The notes: a model not told the origin generated them from the sequence alone. A DNA stretch of 15,493 bases from Burkholderiales bacterium (GCA_026461645.1 JAPJMP010000144.1:1-15493); one strand, 5' to 3'; shown: positions 1 to 8,980, counted from the stretch's first letter. Translations and numbers: made by a program.

Positions 1-2109
1 CATATATAACGAACAAAGTAAATTTATGCGATTGTTTTTAACCAGTAAATTATTATCCATCACCATTACATTTTTGAAAAAATTTTCAATTGGTTGACTA
101 AAAAGAGTTAATAAATTAAAAAAATTATTCCAATCCTGTTTATCACCAGCAACAATAATTTGCTGATATTTAGATTGATATAATTGCCATAACTCTTGTT
201 CCTCATTAGTCGTAAAAATTGTCGGATCAATAGTAAAATTTTGCTTAGTCACATCAATATTATTTTTCTCTAAAATATTACGGATGCGTTTATTAGACTG
301 TAACAATATTTGATTATCATGATTATGCACAAAATGTTGCAACATTTCCAGTAAACTTTTCAAATGATCAAAATATAATGGTTGATTTTGCTTAAACTGC
401 ACAACACTGTGAACACAATTTGTTGAATAATTTTCAACACTAATTAGATAATTTATCAAACGTTCCAAAATAAACCTTCTTACGGCAATAATTGTGTTAT
501 TAATATTTTCACTATTTGCTTTAAAACGGTCACAGAACACTATTTGGGTTGCTGATAATAATAAATTAAGATCAATATGGTTGTTTAATAAAATACGAAT
601 AACACCTACCGCAGCTCGTCTTAATGCATATTGATCCTTATCACCACTGGGAATTAGACCAATACTCCAAATACCAACAATGGTTTCCAATTTTTCAGTT
701 AATGCCATTAAAATTGATAGCGGTGCATTAGGTAGGTGATCACCACTAAATCTTGGATAATAATGCTCCTCAATTGCTTGGCAAACTTCCTGAGGATAAC
801 CTTTAACTTGAGTGTAGTATTTACCCATAGTTCCTTGTAATTCAGGAAATTCTCCCACCATTTCTGTAGTTAAGTCAGCTTTTAATAAAGATGCAGTAGT
901 GTTTACTAGCTGCGCCTCCAAATTAAAAAATGGTTTTGGTTGTTGAGCATCCTCTCTGATTATCTTGGCACTAATTTCTTGTATTCTTTGAACTCGATCA
1001 AATTGACTGCCCAATTTATTATGATAAATCATAGGTTTTAATTGTGCAATAAAATAATCTAAATCACGTTTTAAATCTACTTCATAAAAAAATTTAGCAT
1101 CACTTAATCTTGCAGAAATAACTTTTTCATTGCCTTTAATAATTATTTCAGGATGGGCTGAGACAATATTAGCAACAAATATAAATTTATTGCTAAGCTT
1201 ACCTTGGGCGGTAGTTAAAGCAAAATATTTTTGATTTTTAGCCATCGATAAAATTAAACATTCCTGAGGAACATTTAAAAATGATTGATCAAATTCTCCG
1301 AGTAAAATACTTGGATATTCAACTAATGCAGTAACTTCATCAACCAGCGAATGATTAACATTGACTTTTAAATTAAGTTCAGTTGCCAGTGCTTCAATTT
1401 GAGAGGAAATTACTTCTTTTCTTGTCTTAAAATTAGCTATAACTTTACCTTGCTGGTATAAATCATTCAAAAATGAATCAATATTAGTAATCACTAATTT
1501 ATCTTTAGCTAAAATTCTATGACCATAAGTATAATTAACTGGTACTAAATTGAAGATTTTTTGCTGTTCACAAATTAATTTATTATTAAATAAAAGCAAT
1601 AAATTATGCACAGGTCGCACAAATTGAGTGCTATGATTCCCCCATCGCATATTTTTGGCTATGGGTAATTGTTTAAGGCTATTTTCAATAGCATTTGGTA
1701 AAACTTCACTTAGTTCACGTCCAATTATTTTTTGTTGTGCATAAAAATAATTATCTTCACCCTGAATTAACTCATTCCAATTATTTAATTTACATGACTT
1801 AATGAAACCAAGTAGTGCCGGAGTAGGTTGATCATTTTTCAGTCCTAGCGCAATAAGCGGCCCTTTTTTTAGAATAGTTTTATCCGCCTCTTTTTGCTGC
1901 AAATTATAAATAATGCAGCCAAATCTGCGTGGAGTAATAAAATAATCAAATTTAGATTGAGTACTTGCAGAATAATTAAAATTTTGTAGTTCGTTAAACA
2001 AGTTGGTGGCAAATTTCTTACCAAAATCATCTAAATTTGCAGGTGGTAACTCCTCAGTTAAAAACTCACATAATAAAGAAGAGCCTATATTTATCTGCTG
2101 TGTGGACAT
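1..2109 (-). CDS. glyS: Glycine--tRNA ligase beta subunit (C-terminal end cut by window edge)
   Basis: GlyS is the beta chain of the tetrameric (alpha2beta2) bacterial glycyl-tRNA synthetase. It carries tRNA recognition, while the alpha chain (GlyQ) carries the catalytic core. I translated the minus strand by hand: 703 uninterrupted codons remain open at base 1. Landmarks are the N-terminal CEFLTEELPP (14-23), PRRFG (60-64), KKGP (81-84), MRWG...QFVRPVH (154-168), GNEKVISARLSDAKFF (326-341), ELQGTMGKYY (423-432) and YALRRAAVGVIRIL (494-507). The visible end, reading RINLLCSLYM, matches the family's C-terminal anticodon-binding region, so only about 15-20 residues should be missing. An in-frame ATG four codons upstream (2119-2121) is an alternative start; neither has a strong Shine-Dalgarno sequence. 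No glyQ lies directly upstream, because rppH starts there divergently. Confidence 0.95.
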   Translation of the reverse strand, partial: MSTQQINIGSSLLCEFLTEELPPANLDDFGKKFATNLFNELQNFNYSASTQSKFDYFITPRRFGCIIYNLQQKEADKTILKKGPLIALGLKNDQPTPALLGFIKSCKLNNWNELIQGEDNYFYAQQKIIGRELSEVLPNAIENSLKQLPIAKNMRWGNHSTQFVRPVHNLLLLFNNKLICEQQKIFNLVPVNYTYGHRILAKDKLVITNIDSFLNDLYQQGKVIANFKTRKEVISSQIEALATELNLKVNVNHSLVDEVTALVEYPSILLGEFDQSFLNVPQECLILSMAKNQKYFALTTAQGKLSNKFIFVANIVSAHPEIIIKGNEKVISARLSDAKFFYEVDLKRDLDYFIAQLKPMIYHNKLGSQFDRVQRIQEISAKIIREDAQQPKPFFNLEAQLVNTTASLLKADLTTEMVGEFPELQGTMGKYYTQVKGYPQEVCQAIEEHYYPRFSGDHLPNAPLSILMALTEKLETIVGIWSIGLIPSGDKDQYALRRAAVGVIRILLNNHIDLNLLLSATQIVFCDRFKANSENINNTIIAVRRFILERLINYLISVENYSTNCVHSVVQFKQNQPLYFDHLKSLLEMLQHFVHNHDNQILLQSNKRIRNILEKNNIDVTKQNFTIDPTIFTTNEEQELWQLYQSKYQQIIVAGDKQDWNNFFNLLTLFSQPIENFFKNVMVMDNNLLVKNNRINLLCSLYM

Positions 2110-2200
2110 AAAATTTCTCATTAATAAATTGATTTCATTATTTTATCACTATTTGATATTAAAGATTCATAAACAAGTATGCATAACCAACTAGTTAATA

Positions 2201-2209
2201 TGGTAAAAT
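2201..2209 (+). promoter_or_regulatory. Extended -10 promoter candidate for the rppH operon
   Basis: TGG TAAAAT fits an extended -10 (TGn followed by a 5/6 match to TATAAT). It would start transcription about 30 nt before the rppH ATG. No good -35 sits 16-18 nt upstream, as is tolerated for extended -10 promoters. In so AT-rich a gap chance matches are common, so this is a candidate only. Confidence 0.4.
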
Positions 2210-2244
2210 TATGCAATAAATATAAAAAGATAATTGAGGAAATA

Positions 2245-2718
2245 ATGATAGATTCAAATGGTTACCGTGAAAATGTAGGCATTATTTTGTTAAATGGAGA
2301 AAATCAAGTTTTTTGGGGCAGACGTAAAGGCGAAGATTCATGGCAATTCCCGCAAGGTGGAGTATACGATAATGAGGCTATTGAAGCAGCAATGTTGCGT
2401 GAATTAAATGAAGAACTCGGTTTATTTCCTCAGCATATTAAAATTTTAGCCCAAACTAAGAAATGGCTTTACTATGATGTTCCAGGGTTATATAATCGTA
2501 ACAATAAGAATTTTTATCGTGGGCAAAAGCAGATTTGGTTTTTATTAAGATTAATTGGGCAAGATCATCATATCAATGTTAAATTTCATAAAGAACAAGA
2601 GTTTGATGCATGGCGGTGGGTAGATTATTGGTTTCCAATTAATGAAGTAGTCAACTTTAAGCAAGAAGTTTACGATAAAGCGCTGCATCAATTACATTCT
2701 TTTATTAATATGGTTTAA
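2245..2718 (+). CDS. rppH: RNA pyrophosphohydrolase RppH (Nudix hydrolase)
   Basis: RppH removes pyrophosphate from the 5' triphosphate end of mRNAs, which opens them to RNase E-dependent decay; it acts in the cytosol. The 157-residue protein begins MIDSNGYRENVGI, very like E. coli RppH (MIDDDGYRPNVGI), and contains SWQFPQGG (32-39). A complete Nudix box follows at 38-60: G38, E44, R52, E53, E56, E57 and G59 all fit GX5EX7REUXEEXGU. GQKQIWFLL and FDAWRWVDYWFP are also family signatures. I chose the ATG at 2245 over an in-frame ATG at 2179 because it matches the family N terminus and has GAGGA at 2236-2240; the 22 extra residues would be unrelated to RppH. It lacks the basic C-terminal tail of the 176-residue E. 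coli protein. hemE starts 2 nt after the stop. Confidence 0.96.
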   Translation: MIDSNGYRENVGIILLNGENQVFWGRRKGEDSWQFPQGGVYDNEAIEAAMLRELNEELGLFPQHIKILAQTKKWLYYDVPGLYNRNNKNFYRGQKQIWFLLRLIGQDHHINVKFHKEQEFDAWRWVDYWFPINEVVNFKQEVYDKALHQLHSFINMV

Positions 2719-2720
2719 AT

Positions 2721-3782
2721 ATGCGTAATCCTTTGTTTGATGCTATATATTTTAACAACAATGGTTATACTCCTATTTGGTTAATGCGTCAAGCCGGAAG
2801 ATATTTACCTGAATATCGGCAACTTAGAGCAAAGGCTGGAAGTTTTTTATCCTTATGCAAAAATGTTGAGTTGGCCACGGCAGTAACGCTGCAACCTTTG
2901 CAAAGATTTAGCCTTGATGCTGCAATAATGTTTAGTGACATTTTGGTGGTTCCTGAAGCAATGGGGCTTGAACTAGATTTTATTGCGAACGAAGGCCCAG
3001 TATTTAAGCAGCGCATAACAAATTTAAATGATGTAGTTAAATTGGATAATAGTCAAATTGAAGTTAAATTAGATTATGTTTTCCAATTAATTAAAAGTTG
3101 TAAACAACAACTTAAACCAAACATTCCATTAATTGGTTTTAGTGGTTCGCCATTCACTCTTGCTTGTTATATGCTCGAAGGTAGATCAAGTAAAGATTAT
3201 TTAGAAGTTAAACGCTGGGTTTATAGTAATTCAATGGCGCTAGAGCAGTTACTCCTTAAGTTATCTGATGCAATTATAACTTATCTTAAAAAACAGGTCG
3301 ATGCTGGTGTAGATGCATTAATGTTATTTGATAGTTGGGGCGGTGTATTAACTCCAAGTGCGTATCAAGAATATTCATTAAAATATATTAATAAAATAGT
3401 TAGTGCTTTAAAACAATATACCTTAGGTAAAAATCTGCCGTTAATTGTCTTTACCAAGGGTGGTTCCAATTGGTTGCAGCAAATAGCTCAAATTCAACCA
3501 GATGTTATTGGTTTAGATTGGACTATTGACATAGGCGTGGCACGAAAAATAATTACTAACAAAATTGCGTTGCAAGGCAATTTGGACCCAATGATTCTAG
3601 CTGTTGGAGATAGAGCTTCACTTAAACGAGAAGCAATGCAAATTATCGATAACTATAAATTAGCTAATAATGGCGATATTAGTGGTTTAGTATTTAATTT
3701 AGGTCATGGTATAAATATTAACACTAAGCCAGATAATGTGGCTTATTTAGTTGACTTTATTCATGAATATAGTAAACAATAA
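2721..3782 (+). CDS. hemE: Uroporphyrinogen decarboxylase
   Basis: HemE decarboxylates the four acetate side chains of uroporphyrinogen III to give coproporphyrinogen III in cytosolic heme synthesis. The 353-residue length matches the family (354 in E. coli). Visible motifs are the N-terminal WLMRQAGRYLPEYR (20-33) with the substrate-binding arginines, MFSDILVVPEAMG (70-82) with the central catalytic aspartate D73, GFSGSPFTLACYMLEG (near 140-155), FDSWGG, LFDW-like GLDWTIDI, ALQGNLDP, and the C-terminal FNLGHGI with its conserved histidine. All key residues seem intact. The start lies 2 nt after the rppH stop with no strong Shine-Dalgarno of its own, which suggests translational coupling. Pairing with rppH shows no functional link that I know of; they probably share a promoter. 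Confidence 0.97.
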   Translation: MRNPLFDAIYFNNNGYTPIWLMRQAGRYLPEYRQLRAKAGSFLSLCKNVELATAVTLQPLQRFSLDAAIMFSDILVVPEAMGLELDFIANEGPVFKQRITNLNDVVKLDNSQIEVKLDYVFQLIKSCKQQLKPNIPLIGFSGSPFTLACYMLEGRSSKDYLEVKRWVYSNSMALEQLLLKLSDAIITYLKKQVDAGVDALMLFDSWGGVLTPSAYQEYSLKYINKIVSALKQYTLGKNLPLIVFTKGGSNWLQQIAQIQPDVIGLDWTIDIGVARKIITNKIALQGNLDPMILAVGDRASLKREAMQIIDNYKLANNGDISGLVFNLGHGININTKPDNVAYLVDFIHEYSKQ

Positions 3783-3793
3783 AGATAGCACTT

Positions 3794-4513
3794 ATGAAAA
3801 AATTTCTCGGTTTTTTAATATTAGTCTTTACCGCTAATTGTTTTGCTACTTCAACAATAGGAGTTACAACCCTATACTATAGCAATAAAACTCAATATCA
3901 AAATGACATGAATACTAATGTAGCGGTAATTCATCGCATAAATCAAGCGGTACTAGCAGCAGTTAAATATCAATTAGCTAATTTAAAACCGCAAGTGCAA
4001 CAACTAATTGCGCAAACTGAATCCTATAGCAGTTTTGATGCCGATAAAACGGTTAGTGACTGGAATGTTGGGCATGCTAATTGGATCAATATTTGGAATC
4101 AAGAATCGTCAACTTTTAATAATGATAATGCCACAGAAAGCATTAATTCGAATAAAAATGCTGCGAATGGAATCTTAGTAGCTAATAAATTTATCTTAGT
4201 TGGATGGATAAAAAATATTACTGTTAATGCTGATAAACAACCGATAGCTAATAGTAGTAAATTATCAATCTTATATAATTTAGACATTCAAATTATTTAT
4301 AAAGTGATTGACTATAACACCAAACAAGTTATATTTAGCTTTCCTGCAGTAGGCCATGGCGGTATTGGTAGAATTCTGCCAGTGGGTGAAAATCAAATGA
4401 TTGATATTAAAAGTGTTTCAGATAGCGTAGTAAGTCATGCGATTAATAGTTTGTTAGTTAACATAGTGCATAATCTAGAGGTTAAACAAGCAAATGGATT
4501 AATGACTAGGTGA
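3794..4513 (+). CDS. Secreted/periplasmic protein of unknown function
   Basis: I do not recognise this 239-residue protein. It starts with a typical Sec signal peptide: MKK, a hydrophobic core FLGFLILVF, then a likely signal peptidase I site after ANCFA (residue 19). The only N-terminal cysteine is at 16 and no proper lipobox follows, so a lipoprotein is less likely. The mature part is polar and rich in N, Q and S. Its second half alternates beta-strand-like stretches (FILVGWIKNIT, KLSILYNLDIQIIYKVID, KQVIFSFPAVGHGG), a pattern faintly like the CsgG/LpoB/FlgT type of periplasmic alpha/beta domain; that is only a visual impression. It sits 11 nt after hemE, and its stop codon lies inside the ribosome binding site of the next gene, so it belongs to the same operon. 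Confidence 0.85.
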   Translation: MKKFLGFLILVFTANCFATSTIGVTTLYYSNKTQYQNDMNTNVAVIHRINQAVLAAVKYQLANLKPQVQQLIAQTESYSSFDADKTVSDWNVGHANWINIWNQESSTFNNDNATESINSNKNAANGILVANKFILVGWIKNITVNADKQPIANSSKLSILYNLDIQIIYKVIDYNTKQVIFSFPAVGHGGIGRILPVGENQMIDIKSVSDSVVSHAINSLLVNIVHNLEVKQANGLMTR

Positions 4514-4519
4514 GCATAA

Positions 4520-5119
4520 ATGTTTAGTTGTAATAAATGTCCCGAGCTAGTTAACAACAGAACACAAATTGTGTTACCTAGTTTAAATCAATTAGGCGCT
4601 ATTTTGGTTATCGGTGAGGCTCCAGGAACAAAAGAAGATCTGACTGGTCAAGGATTTGTTGGCCAAGCAGGAAAGACTTTAAATAAATTATTTGCAGCTT
4701 ATGGCCTTGCTAGTAATCAATTTAATAAAGCCAACATTATTCGATGCCGTCCGCCACATAACAGAAAACCTTTAAAAAATGAAATAGATTGTTGTTTAAG
4801 CTACCTAGCTAATTTTATTTATGTGGCTCAACCCAAAGTAATAGTAACCATTGGTGCAGTCCCAACCAAGATATTTTTTGGTAGCGGCAGTTTATATTCC
4901 AAAATTAAGTTAGGATTAGATTCAGCCAATTGGGGCACTGAGCAAATTCTATCTAGCGTGGATAAAGTAATTATACCATCATTAAACCAAGTAAAATATG
5001 TTGTTCCAACACCACACACTAGCCCTCTGGCTTTTAACCGTTTTTGCCCTGACGGACGTAAATGGTCAGAAGTGGCACAACAACAAATTGCTTGTGCCAT
5101 CTCATTAAATGCTCAATAG
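4520..5119 (+). CDS. Uracil-DNA glycosylase, family 4-like (Fe-S)
   Basis: Family 4 uracil-DNA glycosylases remove uracil from DNA at the first step of base excision repair and carry a [4Fe-4S] cluster. In these 199 residues the four cluster cysteines fit C4, C7, C76 (in RCRPPHNRKP) and C91 or C92. Motif 1 is GEAPGTKED (32-40), followed by GQGFVGQAGKTLNKLF (43-58). The C-terminal catalytic region reads TPHTSPLAFNR (164-174) instead of the usual T-x-HPS-x-L-x-R, and the stretch before it is longer than in the Thermotoga enzyme as I remember it. The start is firm: a TAA codon (4517-4519) immediately precedes the ATG in frame, and AGGTGAG (4508-4514) is a strong Shine-Dalgarno overlapping the previous stop codon. 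The N-terminal helix before the first cysteine is therefore very short. acnA converges on it 17 bp away. Confidence 0.88.
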   Translation: MFSCNKCPELVNNRTQIVLPSLNQLGAILVIGEAPGTKEDLTGQGFVGQAGKTLNKLFAAYGLASNQFNKANIIRCRPPHNRKPLKNEIDCCLSYLANFIYVAQPKVIVTIGAVPTKIFFGSGSLYSKIKLGLDSANWGTEQILSSVDKVIIPSLNQVKYVVPTPHTSPLAFNRFCPDGRKWSEVAQQQIACAISLNAQ

Positions 5120-5136
5120 CCACACCAAGTAAAATT

Positions 5137-7830
5137 TTATTTAGCTAATAATTGCCTTAACACAAAAGGTAAGATACCACCATGTTTATAGTATTCAACT
5201 TCTATTGGTGTATCTATACGGCACAATAGTTCAACTGCCTTTTTGCTTCCATCTGCATAGCTAATATTTAAAACTAAATCTTGTTGCGGCTGAATTTGAT
5301 CAGATAGGCCAACGATATCATAGATTTCAGTACCTTTAAGTTTTAGTGTTGCAGCATCCTGACCATTTTTAAATTGTAATGGCAATACCCCCATTCCTAC
5401 CAAATTAGAACGGTGTATCCGTTCATAACTTTTAGCAATGACTGCTTTAACACCTAATAATTGTGTGCCTTTAGCCGCCCAATCTCTGGAGCTACCAGTA
5501 CCATATTCCTCACCGGCAAAAACGATCGTTGCGGTATTATTAGCAATATGCTGCATTGCTGCACTATAAACATCAGTTATTTGGTTATCATATAAAGTAT
5601 AACCACCTTCAATTCTAGCTCCATCTTCTTTAGGCGCTAGCATTAAATTTTTAATACGCACATTGGCAAAAGTTCCGCGCATCATCACCTCATGATTGCC
5701 TCTTCTTGCACCATAGGTATTAAAATCCTTTACTGCGACATTGTTATCGATTAAATATTTACCAGCAGGTGTGGTAGCTTTAAAAGAACCAGCTGGAGAA
5801 ATATGGTCAGTAGTTACTGAATCACCTAAAATTAACAAAGCTTTAGCATTATTAATTGGTTTGATTTTTGAATAATTCATTGAAAAATCTTCAAAAAATG
5901 GTGGTTCGGCGATATAAGTCGATTGTGGCCAAGAATAAACATTACCTTTAGATGATTCGATGTTATTCCATAAATCTAAATCTTTAGTTAGATCACTATA
6001 GAGCTTACGATATACATTTGGATCTTGAGCTAAATGTAATAGTTCATCTATTTCATGAGAGGTAGGCCAGATATCACGTAAAAAGACTGGTTGCTTGTTT
6101 GCATCTAAACCTAAAGGTTGAGTGGTTAAATCAATATTAACATTTCCTGCAATTGCAAAGGCAACAACTAAAGGTGGCGAGGCTAAAAAATTCGCCTTAA
6201 TATTCGGATGAATCCGTGCTTCAAAGTTTCGATTACCAGATAATACTGCAGCACAAATTAAATCATTAGCCGTAATTACTTCATTAATTTCCGGTTTTAA
6301 GTCCCCAGCATTGCCAATACATGTTGTACAGCCATAACCTGCTAAATTAAAACCCAATTGTTCTAAATAAGGTAATAATTGCGCTTTAGTTAAATATTCT
6401 GTTACCACTCTAGATCCTGGTGCTAAAGAAGTTTTAACTCTTTTATGTACGGTTAAACCTTTAGCTACAGCTTTTTTAGCTAATAATCCCGCAGCAAGTA
6501 AAACGCTCGGGTTAGACGTGTTAGTACAGGAAGTAATTGCTGCAATTACAATATCTCCATGACCTAAATCAACTCCATCTAATTTAGTGGCAAATCTATC
6601 TTTTAATTGTTCTGATGCTTTATTAAAACCATTTTCAGTAATTGGCTTACTAAAAGTAGCCGTGAAGCTATTATGCATATTAGCTAGTTCGATGCGATCT
6701 TGTGGCCTTTTAGGTCCGGCTAAAGAGGGTTTAACACTGGCTAAGTCTAATGATAAATAACTTGAATATTCTATTTCACCAGCTTGCGGCATACCAAATA
6801 ACTGTTGCGCTTTAAAATATTTTTCAAACAATTCCACTTCAAGTTCAGATTTACCAGTAGCTTGCATAAATCTAACCGTTGCAGCATCCACTGGAAAATA
6901 TCCCATAGTGGCTCCATATTCAGGTGCCATATTAGCAATAGTTGCTCTATCTGTTACTGACAGAGTACTAGCACCAGAGCCATAGAATTCAATAAATTTC
7001 CCCACTACCTTTTCTTTACGTAACATTTCAGTTATAGTAAGAACTAAATCTGTAGCAGTAACACCTTCACTTAATTTATTTTTTAATTCTACACCAACCA
7101 CGTCTGGAGTCAGAAAATATACTGGTTGACCTAACATTCCGGCTTCAGCTTCAATACCACCAACACCCCAGCCAACCACACCAACACCGTTAATCATGGT
7201 AGTATGGGAGTCAGTACCAACTAAAGTATCAGGATAAATTACCGCATTATTTTGTTGTACTCCGCGGAATAAATATTCTAAATTTACTTGATGGACAATA
7301 CCAATACCAGGAGGTACAACACTAAAAGTATCAAAGGCTTGCATTCCCCACTTCATAAATTGGTAGCGTTCATTATTTCTTTGAAATTCTAATTGCATAT
7401 TTTGTTGTAGTGCATCTTTAGTGCCATAATAATCAATCTGAACTGAATGATCAACTACCAAATTAACTTGTACTAATGGTTCAATTGTTTTCGGATCTTT
7501 ACCTAATTTATGCGCTACACTCCGCATCGCAGCAACATCACAGAGTAAAGGTACTCCAGTAAAATCTTGTAATACCACGCGTGCTACAACAAATGGAATT
7601 TCATCTGTTCGTTTAGCATTAGGTGACCATGTGGCTAGTTGTTTAATATGGTCTTGATTAATTTTAACGTCATCATAATTACGTAAAATAGATTCTAAAA
7701 TTATTCGTATTGAAACTGGCAATTTTTGTATATTATATCCCTGTTTAGCTAACTCAACTAAAGAATAATAAGTATAATTCTTGCCATTACTTATAGCAAG
7801 ATTTGCTTTGGTATTAAATAAATTATGCAT
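5137..7830 (-). CDS. acnA: Aconitate hydratase A
   Basis: AcnA is the IRP1-type aconitase that interconverts citrate and isocitrate through cis-aconitate in the TCA cycle, using a [4Fe-4S] cluster. Its 897 residues match the family (891 in E. coli). The cluster cysteines are C435 ([11 protein letters not shown]), C501 and C504 ([14 protein letters not shown]). Other signatures are [17 protein letters not shown] (171-187), [20 protein letters not shown] (201-220), [11 protein letters not shown] (470-480), the swivel-domain [33 protein letters not shown] and [14 protein letters not shown]. The start is supported by AAAGGA (plus-strand 7837-7842) about 6 nt upstream. It is transcribed divergently from waaF and convergently with the glycosylase gene. 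The AcnA type fits better than AcnB, which has a different domain order, or AcnD, which is used in methylcitrate metabolism and is usually shorter. Confidence 0.97.
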   Translation of the reverse strand: MHNLFNTKANLAISNGKNYTYYSLVELAKQGYNIQKLPVSIRIILESILRNYDDVKINQDHIKQLATWSPNAKRTDEIPFVVARVVLQDFTGVPLLCDVAAMRSVAHKLGKDPKTIEPLVQVNLVVDHSVQIDYYGTKDALQQNMQLEFQRNNERYQFMKWGMQAFDTFSVVPPGIGIVHQVNLEYLFRGVQQNNAVIYPDTLVGTDSHTTMINGVGVVGWGVGGIEAEAGMLGQPVYFLTPDVVGVELKNKLSEGVTATDLVLTITEMLRKEKVVGKFIEFYGSGASTLSVTDRATIANMAPEYGATMGYFPVDAATVRFMQATGKSELEVELFEKYFKAQQLFGMPQAGEIEYSSYLSLDLASVKPSLAGPKRPQDRIELANMHNSFTATFSKPITENGFNKASEQLKDRFATKLDGVDLGHGDIVIAAITSCTNTSNPSVLLAAGLLAKKAVAKGLTVHKRVKTSLAPGSRVVTEYLTKAQLLPYLEQLGFNLAGYGCTTCIGNAGDLKPEINEVITANDLICAAVLSGNRNFEARIHPNIKANFLASPPLVVAFAIAGNVNIDLTTQPLGLDANKQPVFLRDIWPTSHEIDELLHLAQDPNVYRKLYSDLTKDLDLWNNIESSKGNVYSWPQSTYIAEPPFFEDFSMNYSKIKPINNAKALLILGDSVTTDHISPAGSFKATTPAGKYLIDNNVAVKDFNTYGARRGNHEVMMRGTFANVRIKNLMLAPKEDGARIEGGYTLYDNQITDVYSAAMQHIANNTATIVFAGEEYGTGSSRDWAAKGTQLLGVKAVIAKSYERIHRSNLVGMGVLPLQFKNGQDAATLKLKGTEIYDIVGLSDQIQPQQDLVLNISYADGSKKAVELLCRIDTPIEVEYYKHGGILPFVLRQLLAK

Positions 7831-7883
7831 AATAATTCCTTTAGATTTAGATCATTTTCTAAGTTAATAGATTTAATTGACTG

Positions 7884-7911
7884 TAGCATAATTATACACT
7901 AATCTATGCTA
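7884..7911. repeat. Inverted repeat TAGCATA-14-TATGCTA between acnA and waaF
   Basis: TAGCATA (7884-7890) and TATGCTA (7905-7911) are exact reverse complements 14 nt apart, so their centres lie 21 nt apart, about two helical turns. The left arm covers the expected acnA start point, the spacer holds the acnA -10, and the right arm overlaps the waaF extended -10. That layout suits an operator read by a dimeric regulator, but two exact 7-bp arms can arise by chance in AT-rich DNA. Confidence 0.4.
7891..7896 (-). promoter_or_regulatory. -10 box of the acnA promoter
   Basis: Read on the minus strand these bases are a perfect TATAAT. The hexamer 17 nt upstream (7914-7919, ATTCAT on the minus strand) is a poor -35 and overlaps the waaF -10. 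Transcription would start near 7884, giving a leader of roughly 50 nt before the acnA start. Confidence 0.5.
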
Positions 7912-7915
7912 TAAT
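7907..7915 (+). promoter_or_regulatory. Extended -10 promoter of waaF
   Basis: TGC TATAAT is a perfect extended -10 element, 36 nt before the waaF ATG. A TTGACT at 7877-7882 looks like a -35 but lies too far away (27 nt). The start point would be near 7922. It is back to back with the acnA promoter and shares bases with it. Confidence 0.55.
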
Positions 7916-7950
7916 GAATTCTATCAAAAATATAATTGCTGAATAAAATA

Positions 7951-8952
7951 ATGAAGTATAAAATTTTAATCATTGCCCCAGCTTGGGTTGGTGATATCGT
8001 AATGGCCCAAACCTTATTCAAATTATTAAAGAAGCAGTATCAAGATAATTTAATAATTGATGTTTATGCTAATGCCTGGGCCCAAGATTTATTATTAAGA
8101 ATGCCAGAAGTTAATTCGGTGATAATCAACCCTTTTAACCATGGCGAATTTGCATTCTTCAAACGCCTTAAACAAGGATTAAAGCTCAAACAGCACGGCT
8201 ATAACCAAGTTTTTATTTTACCTAATTCTTTGAAATCAGCTTTGGTGCCATTTTTTGCCCGTATAAAAAAGAGAACTGCTTTTGTTGGTGAATCTAGATA
8301 TGGTTTAGTAAATGACATTTATAAATTAAATAAAAACTTGCTGCCATTGATGATACAACGCTTTTGTGCCATGGCTGTTGCAGGAAAAGCATTAGATCAA
8401 ATTGATTGGCCTAAATTGAATGCTAATTTGACTATGCAGCAAAATTTAATTAATAAATTTGCTTTAAACTCAAATAAACCAATTATTGCTATTTGCCCTG
8501 GAGCCGAGTTTGGCCCAGCAAAAAAATGGCCTAGCACATACTTTGCTATTTTGACTCAATTAATAGTAGAAAATAATTATCAAGTAATAATTTTAGGAAC
8601 TAACAAGGATAAAGCGCTGGGGGATGAAATTGTAGCAATGGGTAGCAATTCTGTTTTTAATTTATGCGGTGCAACTTCTTTAGCTGATGTAATAGATTTA
8701 ATTGCTTATGCCACAGCAGTGGTAACCAATGACTCAGGTTTAATGCATATAGCAGCGGCAACGGACACTAAAGTTGTGGCAATCTATGGTTCGACTTCGC
8801 CTGAATTTACTCCGCCATTATCTTCAAAAGCTGTAATTTTACAAAAGAAAATAAGTTGTTCGCCATGTTTTCAAAGAACCTGCAAATATGGCCACTATAA
8901 TTGTTTGCACCTAATTCATCCTCATGAAGTATATACAGCACTAAATATTTAG
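7951..8952 (+). CDS. waaF: ADP-heptose--LPS heptosyltransferase II
   Basis: WaaF adds the second L-glycero-D-manno-heptose to the LPS inner core at the cytoplasmic face of the inner membrane (GT-9 family). The 333 residues carry the N-terminal IIAPAWVGDIVMAQ (7-20) with the conserved Asp after G14, LPNSLKSALVPFF (90-102), the nucleotide-sugar site CPGAEFGPAKKWP (182-194) and TNDSGLMHIAAA (259-270). FTPPLSSKA follows, and then a C-terminal cysteine cluster C303-x2-C306-x4-C311-x6-C318 that I recall from many GT-9 heptosyltransferases. I chose the ATG at 7951 because MKYKILIIAPAWVGD matches the E. coli start (MKILVIGPSWVGD). An in-frame TTG at 7936 would add five residues outside the family pattern. 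There is no strong Shine-Dalgarno. It is the first gene rightward from the acnA-waaF divergent region and implies a heptose-containing core. Confidence 0.95.
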   Translation: MKYKILIIAPAWVGDIVMAQTLFKLLKKQYQDNLIIDVYANAWAQDLLLRMPEVNSVIINPFNHGEFAFFKRLKQGLKLKQHGYNQVFILPNSLKSALVPFFARIKKRTAFVGESRYGLVNDIYKLNKNLLPLMIQRFCAMAVAGKALDQIDWPKLNANLTMQQNLINKFALNSNKPIIAICPGAEFGPAKKWPSTYFAILTQLIVENNYQVIILGTNKDKALGDEIVAMGSNSVFNLCGATSLADVIDLIAYATAVVTNDSGLMHIAAATDTKVVAIYGSTSPEFTPPLSSKAVILQKKISCSPCFQRTCKYGHYNCLHLIHPHEVYTALNI

Positions 8953-8971
8953 TAACCAAAGTGACAATAAG

Positions 8972-8980
8972 TGCTAAAAT
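8972..8980 (+). promoter_or_regulatory. Extended -10 promoter candidate for the phosphate uptake unit
   Basis: TGC TAAAAT is an extended -10 element (TGn plus a 5/6 hexamer) in the 63-bp gap after waaF. It would give a leader of about 30 nt before the GTG at 9016. No matching -35 is visible at the right distance. The arrangement resembles the waaF and rppH promoter candidates. Confidence 0.4.

Noticed and set aside
2179..2244. Upstream in-frame ATG that would lengthen RppH by 22 residues
   Set aside because: The extra residues do not resemble RppH, while the ATG at 2245 has GAGGA in front and matches the family N terminus exactly.
5120..5136. Bidirectional terminator between the converging glycosylase and acnA genes
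   Set aside because: The gap is only 17 bp and I could find no stem with a T-tract in it or at its edges.
7936..7950. TTG start adding five residues to WaaF
   Set aside because: The ATG at 7951 aligns with the known WaaF start; the TTG has no binding site and adds nothing conserved.
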